DNA of 51,971 bases from a cf. Phormidesmis sp. LEGE 11477 (GCF_015207105.1 NZ_JADEXO010000033.1:1-51971); one strand, 5' to 3'; counted from the stretch's first letter, positions 26,793-34,976 are shown. The notes: generated by a model from the letters alone, not told the origin. Program-made: numbers and translations.

Positions 26793-27317
26793 GTGAAATT
26801 CAAAAGCACTCCCAACCGCTGCATTCAACATAAAGGCGAAGAAATCTGGCTCAGTCGCAGCGTTACCGTCTTGCCCGTTCTGTTCTTTGTTAGCAGAGGC
26901 ATTCGCTACGTGCCGCTAGGCCAGCGCGGTGAAGACCTGCCCGACGGCGTGGGACTATGGGGGCTTCCCGGCGGCTACCTAGACTACGACGAAACAGCAA
27001 CCCAGGCCGTATACCGAGAAGTTTGGGAAGAGCTAGGGCTCGATATTCCTCAGCTATTAGAAGACTTTCGGTTTGAAGGTAACCTCGACCATCCCTACGA
27101 GGTGTACAGCACCCCGCTACGCCGCCAAAACGTTACCCTAAAATATCCGCTGATGTTTCATCTAGGGGAAAGCGAGCTGCCAAAGCTAACACCGCAAGTC
27201 TCCAAAGGCGAAGTCGTAGAAGCCCGCTGGTTTGAAGTGACAGAAGCGCTAAAGATGTCGCTAGCCTTCAATCACCACGATGTTATGCAGGAATGTCTAG
27301 ACCGCTATTATTCTTGA
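26793..27317 (+). CDS. Nudix hydrolase
   Basis: A 174-residue Nudix protein. The full catalytic box is present as GYLDYDETATQAVYREVW followed by EELGL (consensus G-x5-E-x7-REUxEExGU), preceded by GLWGLPGG. The enzymes hydrolyse nucleoside diphosphates linked to another moiety, such as ADP-ribose, NADH or oxidised dNTPs; the substrate is not deducible. The start is GTG 26793 because no ATG is in frame nearby and no Shine-Dalgarno is seen, which makes the structured upstream region more interesting. It lies downstream of nemA on the same strand. Confidence 0.88.
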   Translation: MKFKSTPNRCIQHKGEEIWLSRSVTVLPVLFFVSRGIRYVPLGQRGEDLPDGVGLWGLPGGYLDYDETATQAVYREVWEELGLDIPQLLEDFRFEGNLDHPYEVYSTPLRRQNVTLKYPLMFHLGESELPKLTPQVSKGEVVEARWFEVTEALKMSLAFNHHDVMQECLDRYYS

Positions 27318-27415
27318 TCATGCTTGGAAGGATCACAATTCTTTCTTTAGCTGCATGCAAATTAGCCCGCCCTTCTCATAAGATCTAGAGTGAAGTCGCT
27401 GGCGGCAGCTTTCCG

Positions 27416-28318
27416 ATGCTCAAAATCCCCTACGTCGATCAAAAGAGCGCCATGACCAGACTCGGGCAAATGGTCTACTACATCCCAGCGCTGCCTGAAT
27501 ACCCTTCGAGTCATCCGCTCAGCGAAAGAGAAACCCTGCTCTTTTTGCACGGCTTCGGCGGTGGGTCTTCCGCCTATGAATGGTCGAAAGTATTTCCAGC
27601 TTTTGCCGGTGACTACCGCGTGATCGCCCCTGATCTAATCGGCTGGGGAGATTCCGCTCACCTAGATCGTAACTATACTATCGATGACTATCTCAACAGC
27701 ATCGCTGACTTTATCACGGCCACCTGCGATGAACCCGTTACAGTAGTCGCCTCCGCCCTGACCGCTGCGCTGGTGATTCGGATTGCGATCGCCCAGCCTA
27801 CCCTCTTCAAATCCTTAGTTCTGATGACCCCAGCCGGACTCTCGGACTTCGGCAACGACTACACCCGCAGCCCATTCGCCCAGATCGTCAGTACACCCAT
27901 ACTCGATAAACTGCTGTATTCAGGTGTGATCGCCACCCCCTTCGGCATCCGCAACTTCCTAGAAAACCGCCAGTTCGCCGACCCCAGCCGCATCTCAAAC
28001 GACATCGTCGAAGCATACCTCACCTCCGCCCAAAAGCCCAACGCCGAATACACCGCCCTTTCCTTTGTCCGAGGCGATCTCTGCTTTGATCTAGCTGACT
28101 ACATCGCTCAGCTCACCACGCCAACCGCCCTGCTGTGGGGAGAAACCGCCTCCTTCACTGGCCCAGAGCTAGGCCGCAAACTCGCCCAGAAAAACCCCAC
28201 CGCGATCAAACTATTTGAAGTGATTAAATCCACTGGCCTAACCCCGCAGCTAGAGCTACCCGCCGTCACCATCGGCATGATTCAGACCAGCCTCAAGGTG
28301 CTAGCGCAGGAAGGCTGA
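27416..28318 (+). CDS. Alpha/beta hydrolase fold protein, altered nucleophile
   Basis: A 300-residue alpha/beta hydrolase. The oxyanion-loop motif LLFLHGFGGGSSAYEW and the strand segment RVIAPDLIGWGDS are normal. The nucleophile elbow, usually GxSxG, reads VVASALTAAL (codons GTA GTC GCC TCC GCC CTG ACC). Aligned as G-H-S-L-G to A-S-A-L-T, the nucleophile Ser is replaced by Ala. Cyanobacterial relatives, as I recall them, have ASSLT here. Either the Ser one position earlier is used or the protein is catalytically impaired. The final residues TLGMIQTSLKVLA-type helix is shorter than average and the catalytic His is not evident. Function unknown. Confidence 0.82.
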   Translation: MLKIPYVDQKSAMTRLGQMVYYIPALPEYPSSHPLSERETLLFLHGFGGGSSAYEWSKVFPAFAGDYRVIAPDLIGWGDSAHLDRNYTIDDYLNSIADFITATCDEPVTVVASALTAALVIRIAIAQPTLFKSLVLMTPAGLSDFGNDYTRSPFAQIVSTPILDKLLYSGVIATPFGIRNFLENRQFADPSRISNDIVEAYLTSAQKPNAEYTALSFVRGDLCFDLADYIAQLTTPTALLWGETASFTGPELGRKLAQKNPTAIKLFEVIKSTGLTPQLELPAVTIGMIQTSLKVLAQEG

Positions 28319-28354
28319 GGAATATGCGTCTGTACAACATAAAGCCCTGTAAAG

Positions 28355-28582
28355 CTATTCCTCATCAGCCTTGGGCGTTGTCATCGCCATTGCCTCTGGA
28401 TCAGCAGGCGCTGCCGTAGCCGCCCCGTCACCCGGCACGCTATTCACATCCTCTACGATTTCCGCCGCAGCGCCCTCAGCTGCCGTATTCGACTCCTCTG
28501 GCTTAGCGACTTCGCCCTGCTCCGTATCAGTTTCAGGGGCCATTGCCGCCTCAGTCAGCTTTGAATCTTTTGGATCTGCCAT
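28355..28582 (-). CDS. Small acidic, disordered protein A
   Basis: A 75-residue, strongly acidic, Ala/Glu/Pro-rich protein of low complexity, starting ATG 28582 with GGAG 7 bases upstream. It starts MADPKDSKLTEAAMAPETDT and ends EAMAMTTPKADEE. No Cys, Trp or aromatic residues are seen, so a folded enzyme is unlikely. The next gene in the same direction (28705-28959) has the same size, composition and ribosome-binding-site style, suggesting a pair of related proteins. Function unknown. Confidence 0.55.
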   Translation of the reverse strand: MADPKDSKLTEAAMAPETDTEQGEVAKPEESNTAAEGAAAEIVEDVNSVPGDGAATAAPADPEAMAMTTPKADEE

Positions 28583-28704
28583 AGTCATTCTCCGAATTAT
28601 TAGCTCAGACAATATCACTCATCGCAAAGCACAGAAATCTTCTGTAGGTGTGATTATTAGGCGAAGGAGCTTCGTCCCGTATGCGTAAGTTATGAATGCA
28701 TCAT

Positions 28705-28959
28705 CTAACCTTTCGTATTCTCAGATAGCTTCTGACTGAAGTCTGTGACAGGCGAGTTCGCTGAATCCTGTTCGACGCTTTCAAGAACATCGCCTTCAGT
28801 CGAGCCAACAGAATTGGCTGCCACAGCGCTTGTAGCCTTGCCATCTACTGAATTCGTATCGTCTGGAGACAGCATATCCGCATCATGAGAAGATTCTCCT
28901 ACTGCAGCAACGGGAGCTACGACTGCCTCAGATACGTCCTCTGGTCTTTGAGTTGACAT
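28705..28959 (-). CDS. Small acidic, disordered protein B
   Basis: An 84-residue acidic Ser/Ala/Val/Asp-rich protein, starting ATG 28959 with GGAG 9 bases upstream. It starts MSTQRPEDVSEAVVAPVAAV and ends DFSQKLSENTKG. It stands 122 bases upstream of protein A on the same strand. Both share an N-terminal (K/S)xLTEAAxAP / DVSEAVVAP-like segment and a NSV(P/D)G motif (NSVPGDG; NSVDGKA), which hints at duplication. No homologous family is recognised. Confidence 0.55.
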   Translation of the reverse strand: MSTQRPEDVSEAVVAPVAAVGESSHDADMLSPDDTNSVDGKATSAVAANSVGSTEGDVLESVEQDSANSPVTDFSQKLSENTKG

Positions 28960-29396
28960 AGCGCTTTTCTCCACGAATGTTTATTGGATTATTGCTGCTT
29001 TGTCTCGTATCTACATCACCCTCGGGCATAACTTTTAGAGGCGTAGATGTGGTTATTCTGTTGTATTTGTATTCTTAAACACATTTAAAGGAGATTGCGG
29101 TGAAGGAACCACGAGATAATAACCTAAAGCTTGGCTCTTACCCTAAGTTCCTCTCCTGAGGGAGAGTACGTGTTCAGTGTACATAGATAGCCACTCAGTC
29201 GAGGTATCACGCTGCCTGAGCGGAGTCGAAGGCAAAACCCGGCCGGACTTCGACTCCGCTCAGTCCTCGGTTCCTGGCTTCGATAAACAGGTGCGAGGGA
29301 GAAGAACTTCAGATCTGGCTTCCTCTCTGAAGGAGAAGGTTTGGATATAAGAGCTGAAAGTTCAAGACTCGTAGCACAGATATCTTACGACAGGCT
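28960..29396. other. Intergenic stretch with REP doublet
   Basis: 437 bases without a gene, between small acidic protein B and the 91-residue protein. It contains the REP doublet at 29213-29266 and presumably the promoter of the acidic-protein genes. Short pyrimidine/purine-rich patches flank the doublet (CTCTCCTGAGGGAGAG near 29152), another small palindrome. Confidence 0.6.
29213..29266. repeat. REPIN-like REP doublet, perfect 16-bp stem
   Basis: CTGAGCGGAGTCGAAG (29216-29231) and its exact reverse complement CTTCGACTCCGCTCAG (29248-29263) stand 16 bases apart, each flanked by short GCC/GGC or GGA/TCC extensions. This is the best copy of the repeat seen at 211, 7091 and 7775, and forms a stable hairpin. 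Confidence 0.8.
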
Positions 29397-29672
29397 CTAG
29401 AGTGATCGCACCAGCAAACTTATCGCTGCTCCCTGCTGCGGCGTAATCACCACGTCGCTATTTACTGCCATAATCGGCGTCCACAGCAAAGACTCCACAT
29501 AGTTCAAAACGTGGAGCTGATGAATTGTCTGTCGAATCGCCTCCGGGCTACCCAGCAGAATATGTCGCAGTGCCTCTTTCTCTTTGACTTGCTCAGCACC
29601 GTAGGCGGTTTGCGGAACCGTAGCCGCCTCCTGCTGGGTAGCAGTTAACTCTCTTGCAATACAGATGGTCAT
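29397..29672 (-). CDS. Conserved small cyanobacterial protein
   Basis: A 91-residue protein starting ATG 29672 (GGAG upstream in the leader). The C-terminal 60 residues read KEALRHILLGSPEAIRQTIH and LHVLNYVESLLWTPIM, a pattern I know from many short cyanobacterial proteins of about 70-90 residues with unknown role. The N-terminal 30 residues (MTICIARELTATQQEAATVP) are Gln/Ala/Thr-rich and variable. It is helical and soluble. Its own promoter is probable, as the gap before it (29673-30009) is 337 bases with no gene or clear element apart from a GC-rich patch near 29800. Confidence 0.6.
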   Translation of the reverse strand: MTICIARELTATQQEAATVPQTAYGAEQVKEKEALRHILLGSPEAIRQTIHQLHVLNYVESLLWTPIMAVNSDVVITPQQGAAISLLVRSL

Positions 29673-30009
29673 TTTCACGATTTCTCCGATGAGGTTTAAG
29701 AAGAAAGCGCGAAAATTTAGCCACCCCAACTTGCACTAAGTCAGGGTGGCTATGGCATGATTATCCACAACCGCTTGACTGGGTTTGTCAGTTAAGGGGC
29801 GAGCGGGCGGTGATTGGGTCCAAGCAATCATCGTCTGCGTCTGCTAAATTTTCGGGCAGTAGAGCTGAAGCCACCTTGCGGGCAGACAACAGCCGTATGT
29901 ATTAGCGTATCAGTGTTCTTTTAAAGCCGTCAACTATTTTTGACAGAGCTTACTGACTTTATCCTTTTCAACTCACAGCCTAGATAGCCACTATCGAACC
30001 CACCGCTTT

Positions 30010-30804
30010 ATGGATTCTCCCAAAATCCCAATGTCATTTGACGAGTTCGATACGATAGAACATCTTCTCGGATGGAAGACAGAATACTGGGATGGCTATG
30101 CGCGTTTTACCTCTCGCGGGATGGGCGTCGAGACTTGCCTAGATTTTGAATCAGTCTCTACAACACAAGACACCAGCCACACAGAATTCACGTTCATTAC
30201 ACCAAAGTCCGACCATACTCAGCAGATGATAGACGGCTATATCGCCTCCTTTATTAACTCTGTTGAATTCTGTGGCTGGCCGATCACCAATATCTTTGAA
30301 GAAGCCCATCGCGACATCTCTCTATACTTTGAAGGCAAACGGGGAAAGCCGCTCTCTGCTAGTGCGATTGCACTACACCCCAAAACCCAACAGGTCATTG
30401 CCCTATCACTAATCACAGAGAAAATTATAGAGAATCAACAAAGCGCTCGGCTAGAACTTTTGTACGTGCGTCCACCCTACCAAAGGCAAGGAATCGGCAC
30501 TGATCTGATACATCACAGCGTTCGGGCTCTTTCTCAGCAAGGCTACTCGCAGCTCACTAGCCGCTATCATATCTGCAACCATCACAGTCGCGAGTTTTAT
30601 CACAGGCTGGGGTTTGGGGATGTGTGCGATCGCTACTATCTACAAATCTACACTGGCTGGCTCAGGAACGAAATCCACAGAAGAGAAAGTCTTGGAATGC
30701 TGGACGAGATAGAAGAGATGAAACAAGAACGAAAACAGCTAGAGAACAAACTTGAGGCGCTAGAAGAAGAATTCTCACGCAGTATTCGCGAAGCTGTGCG
30801 TTAA
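30010..30804 (+). CDS. GNAT family N-acetyltransferase with coiled-coil tail
   Basis: A 264-residue protein. The GNAT core is in the second half (residues about 105-220): ARLELLYVRPPYQRQGIGTD is the acetyl-CoA pyrophosphate loop (Q/RxxGxG/A), and NHHSREFYHRLGFGDVCDRY is the closing beta-alpha segment. A leading domain of about 100 residues (EHLLGWKTEYWDGYARFTSR) resembles a degenerate first GNAT half. The last 40 residues are a charged coiled coil (EEMKQERKQLENKLEALEEE). Its stop and that of the Uma2 gene on the other strand share the bases TTAA at 30801-30804. The acceptor is unknown. It opens the accessory island. Confidence 0.8.
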   Translation: MDSPKIPMSFDEFDTIEHLLGWKTEYWDGYARFTSRGMGVETCLDFESVSTTQDTSHTEFTFITPKSDHTQQMIDGYIASFINSVEFCGWPITNIFEEAHRDISLYFEGKRGKPLSASAIALHPKTQQVIALSLITEKIIENQQSARLELLYVRPPYQRQGIGTDLIHHSVRALSQQGYSQLTSRYHICNHHSREFYHRLGFGDVCDRYYLQIYTGWLRNEIHRRESLGMLDEIEEMKQERKQLENKLEALEEEFSRSIREAVR

Positions 30805-31466
30805 GAATCCGCAGCGTCTTGTGAGAATGTTTTCATCAGCCATCGGGTAATTGTGCCATCGTTTTCGGTCTGCGATCGCTGCAAAGCCTCATCAACCAAA
30901 CTCGTCTCCAATCCAGGCAGAACAGCAGACTGCCAAATCCGTCCGCTTCTACTATCGCCATCGATCGCAAAAGCAATCAACTCCTTAGCCTCGACATCCA
31001 CAACCCAATATTCTTCTATTCCGATCCGTTCATACATCAGCCGCTTACGCCCCAAGTCATCTTCAAGAGAACTCGCTCCCACCTCAACAACTAGATTTGG
31101 CAAACCGCACAGCTCTATACTGATGGGCGAATTATTCTGCGGCGGCAGATATTTCGCTCCCTCCCCAATGTAGAAAGCAATATCCGGCTGAAACTCCTTC
31201 TCACCCTCTTGATGAAAGCTTCCGTTCGTATAGCTAGTGATATCCATATCTTTGCAGGCAGCAAAAAGCGTGATGACATTGCTAACCACACTATTCTGTC
31301 GGCTATGCCCCACACCTAAAGACGCCATCTCAATCCTCATCTCTCCCGCATCAAAATAGGCACGGCCATCGGAGTACAGGTCATCATTGGCAACCTCTAC
31401 AAATCGCTCCCACGTCGCCGAAACCCATTTGTCCAGTACAACTTGCTTCGATGAGGAAACAACCAT
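30801..31466 (-). CDS. Uma2 family (DUF820) putative endonuclease
   Basis: A 221-residue Uma2 protein. The nuclease-like core is visible as FQPDIAFYIGEGAKYLPPQN and LPNLVVEVGASSLEDDLGRK (Asp, Glu/Val-Glu positions), then YERIGIEEYWVVDVEAKELI. The usual Lys of the E-x-K motif is replaced by Gly (VEVGAS), as in many Uma2 proteins. It converges with the GNAT gene with stop codons overlapping by three bases. It is one of three Uma2 genes in the window; the second, at 32292-34384, is broken by an insertion. Confidence 0.85.
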   Translation of the reverse strand: MVVSSSKQVVLDKWVSATWERFVEVANDDLYSDGRAYFDAGEMRIEMASLGVGHSRQNSVVSNVITLFAACKDMDITSYTNGSFHQEGEKEFQPDIAFYIGEGAKYLPPQNNSPISIELCGLPNLVVEVGASSLEDDLGRKRLMYERIGIEEYWVVDVEAKELIAFAIDGDSRSGRIWQSAVLPGLETSLVDEALQRSQTENDGTITRWLMKTFSQDAADS

Positions 31467-31581
31467 AGTTCAGCACTACTTCGATATTCTCTAGTCAATA
31501 GCGGCGTTCTTGTATGAACTTAGCTAGCCTCTGATTGAATTATACTGACTTCATATGCTTTTGATTTGCGCCTGACCGCTT

Positions 31582-31995
31582 ATGGAACTGATAATTGACC
31601 TACCTGATACAATGTTTCAGCAACTGAGGGCGATCGCAGATCTGACCAAACAGCCGCTAAACGAACTGATCTTGCAAAGCATAGCTGGGAACCTACCGCC
31701 TAGCATCAACAACGTACCAGCGGAAGTGCAAACCGAATTGCTTCAGATGCAGACCTTTAGCATTGAAGCTTTGCGCGAAGTTGCTCAGGCTCAAGTATCC
31801 AGCGAACAGCAAGAAGAACACTTTGCGCTGCTTGATAAAAACAAAAGCGAATCACTGCCCGAAAGCGAGCGATCGCGACTACAAGAACTTAGAACCTCAG
31901 CCGATCGGCTTATGCTAAAGAAAGCTTACGCCTGTAGCGTTCTGCGATGGCGTGGACGACCCATCCGCAGCCTAGAACAATTATCGCCTGCCTAG
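31582..31995 (+). CDS. Putative antitoxin-like cyanobacterial protein
   Basis: A 137-residue protein starting MELIIDLPDTMFQQLRAIAD, which has the look of a ribbon-helix-helix-type N-terminus. A long helical middle (EVAQAQVSSEQQEEHFALLD) and a conserved tail (LMLKKAYACSVLRWRGRPIR) follow. This family often precedes an HNH nuclease gene in cyanobacteria. Here the partner right behind it is a deleted remnant (32000-32237), so the gene may now be an orphan antitoxin or accessory protein. The exact role is not established. Confidence 0.65.
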   Translation: MELIIDLPDTMFQQLRAIADLTKQPLNELILQSIAGNLPPSINNVPAEVQTELLQMQTFSIEALREVAQAQVSSEQQEEHFALLDKNKSESLPESERSRLQELRTSADRLMLKKAYACSVLRWRGRPIRSLEQLSPA

Positions 31996-31999
31996 TTTC

Positions 32000-32237
32000 A
32001 TGCCTTCTATCCCCAAGTCCGTAAGGCGGAAGGTTGCTGTCTGAAGAAAGTACAGACCTGTTCCATCCACGTATTCAGCTATGGTCTGACCATTTCACCT
32101 GAACCGAAGGAGGTCTGTACATCGAGGGGAAAACAGCTATTGGCAGAGCAACTGTCGAAACGCTACGAATGAACAATGCCTACGTAACAGAATCAAGAAA
32201 AATATGGATTGCCGAAGACTGGCATCCACCTTCGTGA
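32000..32237 (+). pseudogene. HNH endonuclease remnant (internal deletion plus stop)
   Basis: ATG 32000 begins MPSIPKSVRRKVA, the N-terminus of small cyanobacterial HNH nucleases, then hits a stop after 14 codons. In another frame from 32058 the typical C-terminus resumes: LFHPRIQLWSDHFT, an in-frame TGA, then IEGKTAIGRATVETLRMN and RKIWIAEDWHPPS. The whole catalytic HNH region between the two is missing. It follows the antitoxin-like gene by 4 bases, as the intact pair would. Confidence 0.7.
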
Positions 32238-32536
32238 GAGCGCCAATAGCCTTCACTACCAGCAGTACAAATATACGCCAGTAGGATATCTCTACAAAAG
32301 CGCGTTCACCTTCTCATAAAGGAACTCAATCGGGCAACTATAGCCTATGCTTGCAAATTCGATTTTGTCACCCGCGCGATAGGTCTGCGTAGACCATAGA
32401 TTCTCCGCCTTCTTTAAGAATCGCTCCACCAGCATCTGCTTCTGATGGATCAACATGTACTCTTCCAAAGAGGAAAGCATTTTGTAGTCAGCAAACTTGT
32501 CACCCCTGTCGAATGCCTCGGTAGAATCGGGCGCAT

Positions 32537-33925
32537 CTAGCGGTTAGGGGAGAGGGTCGGTAACACCAAAGAGTGCTGAGCAAACAATGGGTCAAACCGT
32601 TGATTGACCCAAGCAACTCGCAACTGCAACAGATGGTTCAACCCCGGCTCACTCCAGCGCATGCCAACGCCCTTAAACCGTTGTTGGATTAGCCATTTGC
32701 AAGCACTCTCAACCATTCCAGAGCCAATGGGTAGACCTTGTTTTTTGAACTGTCGGTACTGCACGTGCTCTCGGTGCTTATCGAAATAATCATGCACCCG
32801 TTTGAGAATTGTTTTCGTCGGTGCGGCGGTATTGGGTGAACGGCTCAACCAGCGCAGTTCGGCCAGAATGCGATGAACATAGCCATGACGCAACTGATGG
32901 CGTAGCCGCTCAAACCACATCTGTGGCGTGCGAGCCGGATTGCCATCTCGATAAGTGTCAGCGGCCTGCCACAGATGGGCAGCCGCATGATAGAAGTCGA
33001 GGATACCGACCGCTAGTGGGGCGAAACAAGCCTCGAAGAGTCGCCAAAAGCCCCGTGCGCCATCGCTGAGCCAGACGACTTGGGAGGCCGTTTCAATCCC
33101 CTGTCGAATGGCTTCGAGTTGTAAGCGCGGCTGAAACGTTTTCATATCGCCCAACGCAGCGACTAATCGCCGTCGTTGTAGCCTGGTGACACGCTTGCCA
33201 TTGCGGTTAATCCGATGACTGAGCCGAGCGAGCAGGGCCACTTTCACTTCTCGCCAGCGCGTTTTTCCGGCTGGGGAGCCTAACTGTGGGCGCAGCGGCA
33301 CGGTGACCCCATCTGCCGCGAGCAACAAAGGCATGGCCGCAAGCGCTTCTGGTAACGGTTCCACCTGAGGTGAATGGCCCTGCTGCCAGTTTTCAACAGC
33401 CGTCTCCTCCTGACGCATCGCTCGCTCACCATACTGTTGAACCCAGCGCCAAAGGCTGTCATCACTCACCCGAAGACCGCTCAGTTGTTCGAGTAGCCAC
33501 GCGGCTAACTCGAACGGCACAAAGAGTGTCAGCAGACAGCCCAACCGCATCAGTTCTACTGAGCTTTGCTGATAGGACGCGATTCCCAACACTTGGTCAA
33601 ACGGCACCGATTGACTGCCTGAACAGCCGTTGGGGCAACGGCCTATCCGGCGACGCCATTGCACACAACCGACCAAGGTCAGCATCTGACGAGCTGCAAA
33701 GCCCTTGCTGTGCAGCCGCTGACCACAAACTGGGCACTCGCCCCAGACACTGGGTTGCCGAGCACGGTCGTTGAGCTGTTGTTCAACTAAGGTACGAGCG
33801 ACATAGAGCCCGATTTGCCAAGCAGCTAGGACAATAGCGGCTAGGGTTTGGCTCTGTTGAAGACGTTCAAGTAGAGATGACCAGTCCTCTGATTCAGGAC
33901 ATTTGTTAGAGAGGGACGCTAGCAT
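32537..33925 (-). CDS. ISKra4-family transposase
   Basis: A 462-residue DDE-type transposase. A Cys-rich N-terminal zinc segment (WGECPVCGQRLHSKG, then RCPNGCSG) precedes the RNase H-like catalytic core: PLLLAADGVTVPLR (first Asp), VVWLSDGARGFWRLF (second Asp), and LPIGSGMVESACKWLIQQRF with the catalytic Glu. DFYHAAAHLWQAAD is a family-typical helix. No frameshift or stop is seen, so the gene looks intact and the element may be active. It is encoded opposite to the + strand and antisense frames over it are shadows. Confidence 0.95.
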   Translation of the reverse strand: MLASLSNKCPESEDWSSLLERLQQSQTLAAIVLAAWQIGLYVARTLVEQQLNDRARQPSVWGECPVCGQRLHSKGFAARQMLTLVGCVQWRRRIGRCPNGCSGSQSVPFDQVLGIASYQQSSVELMRLGCLLTLFVPFELAAWLLEQLSGLRVSDDSLWRWVQQYGERAMRQEETAVENWQQGHSPQVEPLPEALAAMPLLLAADGVTVPLRPQLGSPAGKTRWREVKVALLARLSHRINRNGKRVTRLQRRRLVAALGDMKTFQPRLQLEAIRQGIETASQVVWLSDGARGFWRLFEACFAPLAVGILDFYHAAAHLWQAADTYRDGNPARTPQMWFERLRHQLRHGYVHRILAELRWLSRSPNTAAPTKTILKRVHDYFDKHREHVQYRQFKKQGLPIGSGMVESACKWLIQQRFKGVGMRWSEPGLNHLLQLRVAWVNQRFDPLFAQHSLVLPTLSPNR

Positions 33926-33944
33926 AGAAGTGATTTTTGAATGG

Positions 33945-33972
33945 GGCTGACCCGATAACGGGCAGCCTTTTT
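33945..33972 (+). terminator. Hairpin with T-run inside the IS leader
   Basis: GGCTG-A-CCCG and CGGG-CAGCC form a 9-bp stem with an ATAA loop and a bulged A, followed by TTTTT at 33968-33972. It points along the + strand, opposite to the transposase, and lies 20 bases upstream of the transposase start. It would stop antisense or read-in + strand transcription across the element. Confidence 0.65.
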
Positions 33973-34430
33973 CTTGTTCCCTTCTATTTTCGCAGATTCG
34001 ATTTAACGGTTCCCCGAACCTTCAGATGCGCCCGGTAGAATCTGATAGCACCTCGATAATCAACTTAGGATATTCGATGTAGCTATTATCCAAGCCGTTG
34101 TCTTTTTCATCGCAAGTGACTGTCATGTCAGGATAGTAGTAGCCATCGCCTTCTAACAGTCTTACCTTCACATCATTCGCATAGAAATAACAATCTTCTA
34201 CCCCGCGAAAGTGATTGAAAAACAGTCCAGATAGATTACCTACAATAGTGACATGAGACTTCTTCGCTCCGGCCATCGCAAAAACCAGGCCCTGCCGATA
34301 CTCGTGCTTGATTGTGCTCTCACGCTCTAGCGCCAGATATTCTTCCGGGGTGAAATAAGGCCCTCCACTTCTACTGGCAATCATGAGATAAAAGCTCCAA
34401 ACTGCTAAGTAAGACGCTCCTTATGATACA

Positions 34431-34838
34431 GTGACTCGCCAGCCCAGACAGCTAAAGCCCAATTACTGCTATCACATCACTACACGGTGTAACAATCGCG
34501 AGTTTCGCCTGACTCGATTCGAGTGCCGCGAGTGGCTGCTGTACGCCATTCAAAAGTGCAGAGAAAAGTACGGCTTCAAGCTATACGGCCTCTGCATCAT
34601 GAGCAACCACGTTCATTACCTGCTAGAACCGCAGCAGACAGAAGACCTGCCAAAAATCATGCACTGGCTGAACTGGTATACCGCGATAGGGTTCAACCGA
34701 ATGCTCAACCGTAGCGGCCACTTCTGGGAGAAACGCTATCACAGCAGCGGCTTTCCAAACACAGACAAACAAAGAGCGCTGAATACGCAGCGATACATCC
34801 ATGCCAATCCCAAAGCAGCAAACATGCAGCAGGGCTAG
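34431..34838 (+). pseudogene. RAYT (REP-associated tyrosine transposase), truncated
   Basis: A 135-codon frame from GTG 34431. It carries the Y1-HUH signatures YCYHITTRCNNREFRL and MSNHVHYLLEPQQTEDLP (HUH-type HxH), then NRSGHFWEKRYHSSGF and RYIHANPKAANMQQG. In intact family members MQQG continues FFYDFSNYG; here a TAG follows MQQG and the next codons read FYDF before identity is lost. So the 3' end is missing or decayed and the gene is probably dead. Its REP substrates would be repeats like those at 211, 7775 and 29213. Confidence 0.8.
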
Positions 34839-34976
34839 TTCTACGACTTCATAGCCTGTACCAGATGCACTGAGTACATGTGCGTCACGCCTCACCATGC
34901 TCATCGCTTAGCTCGCTGCCATCGTGGATGCGATGCTAAGATAGTGATTAATTGACTAGCTATTGGAACGGAATCT

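Larger units (their letters stand above)
32520..34042. mobile_element. ISKra4-family insertion sequence with 9-bp target duplication
   Basis: The element spans 32529-34033 (1505 bp). Its ends are inverted repeats: GGGCGCATCT is identical at both ends and GGTT-GGGG follows with 4 mismatches in 22. It is flanked by the direct repeat GGTAGAATC (32520-32528 and 34034-34042). One transposase gene fills it; the transposase stop codon lies inside the left terminal repeat. Repeat length, single long gene and duplication size fit the ISKra4 family. Confidence 0.92.
32292..34384 (-). pseudogene. Uma2 gene split by an insertion sequence
   Basis: The N-terminal part (34384-34034) encodes PYFTPEEYLALERESTIKHE to LIIEVLSDST; the C-terminal part (32519-32292) continues EAFDRGDKFADYK, then MLSSLEEYMLIHQKQMLVER to the stop. 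Removing the element plus one 9-base duplicate restores one frame of 117 + 75 = 192 codons, the normal length of a Uma2 protein. No other defect is visible, which points to a recent insertion. A truncated 120-residue product ending DSTGRI could still be made. Confidence 0.93.

Noticed and set aside
28355-28959. Acidic small proteins as ribosomally made natural-product precursors
   Set aside because: No conserved leader/core split, no Cys/Ser-rich core and no adjacent modification enzymes are seen.
33370-33774. 134-codon frame antisense to the transposase
   Set aside because: Shadow frame; Ser/Pro/Arg-rich composition and the opposite strand is an intact transposase.
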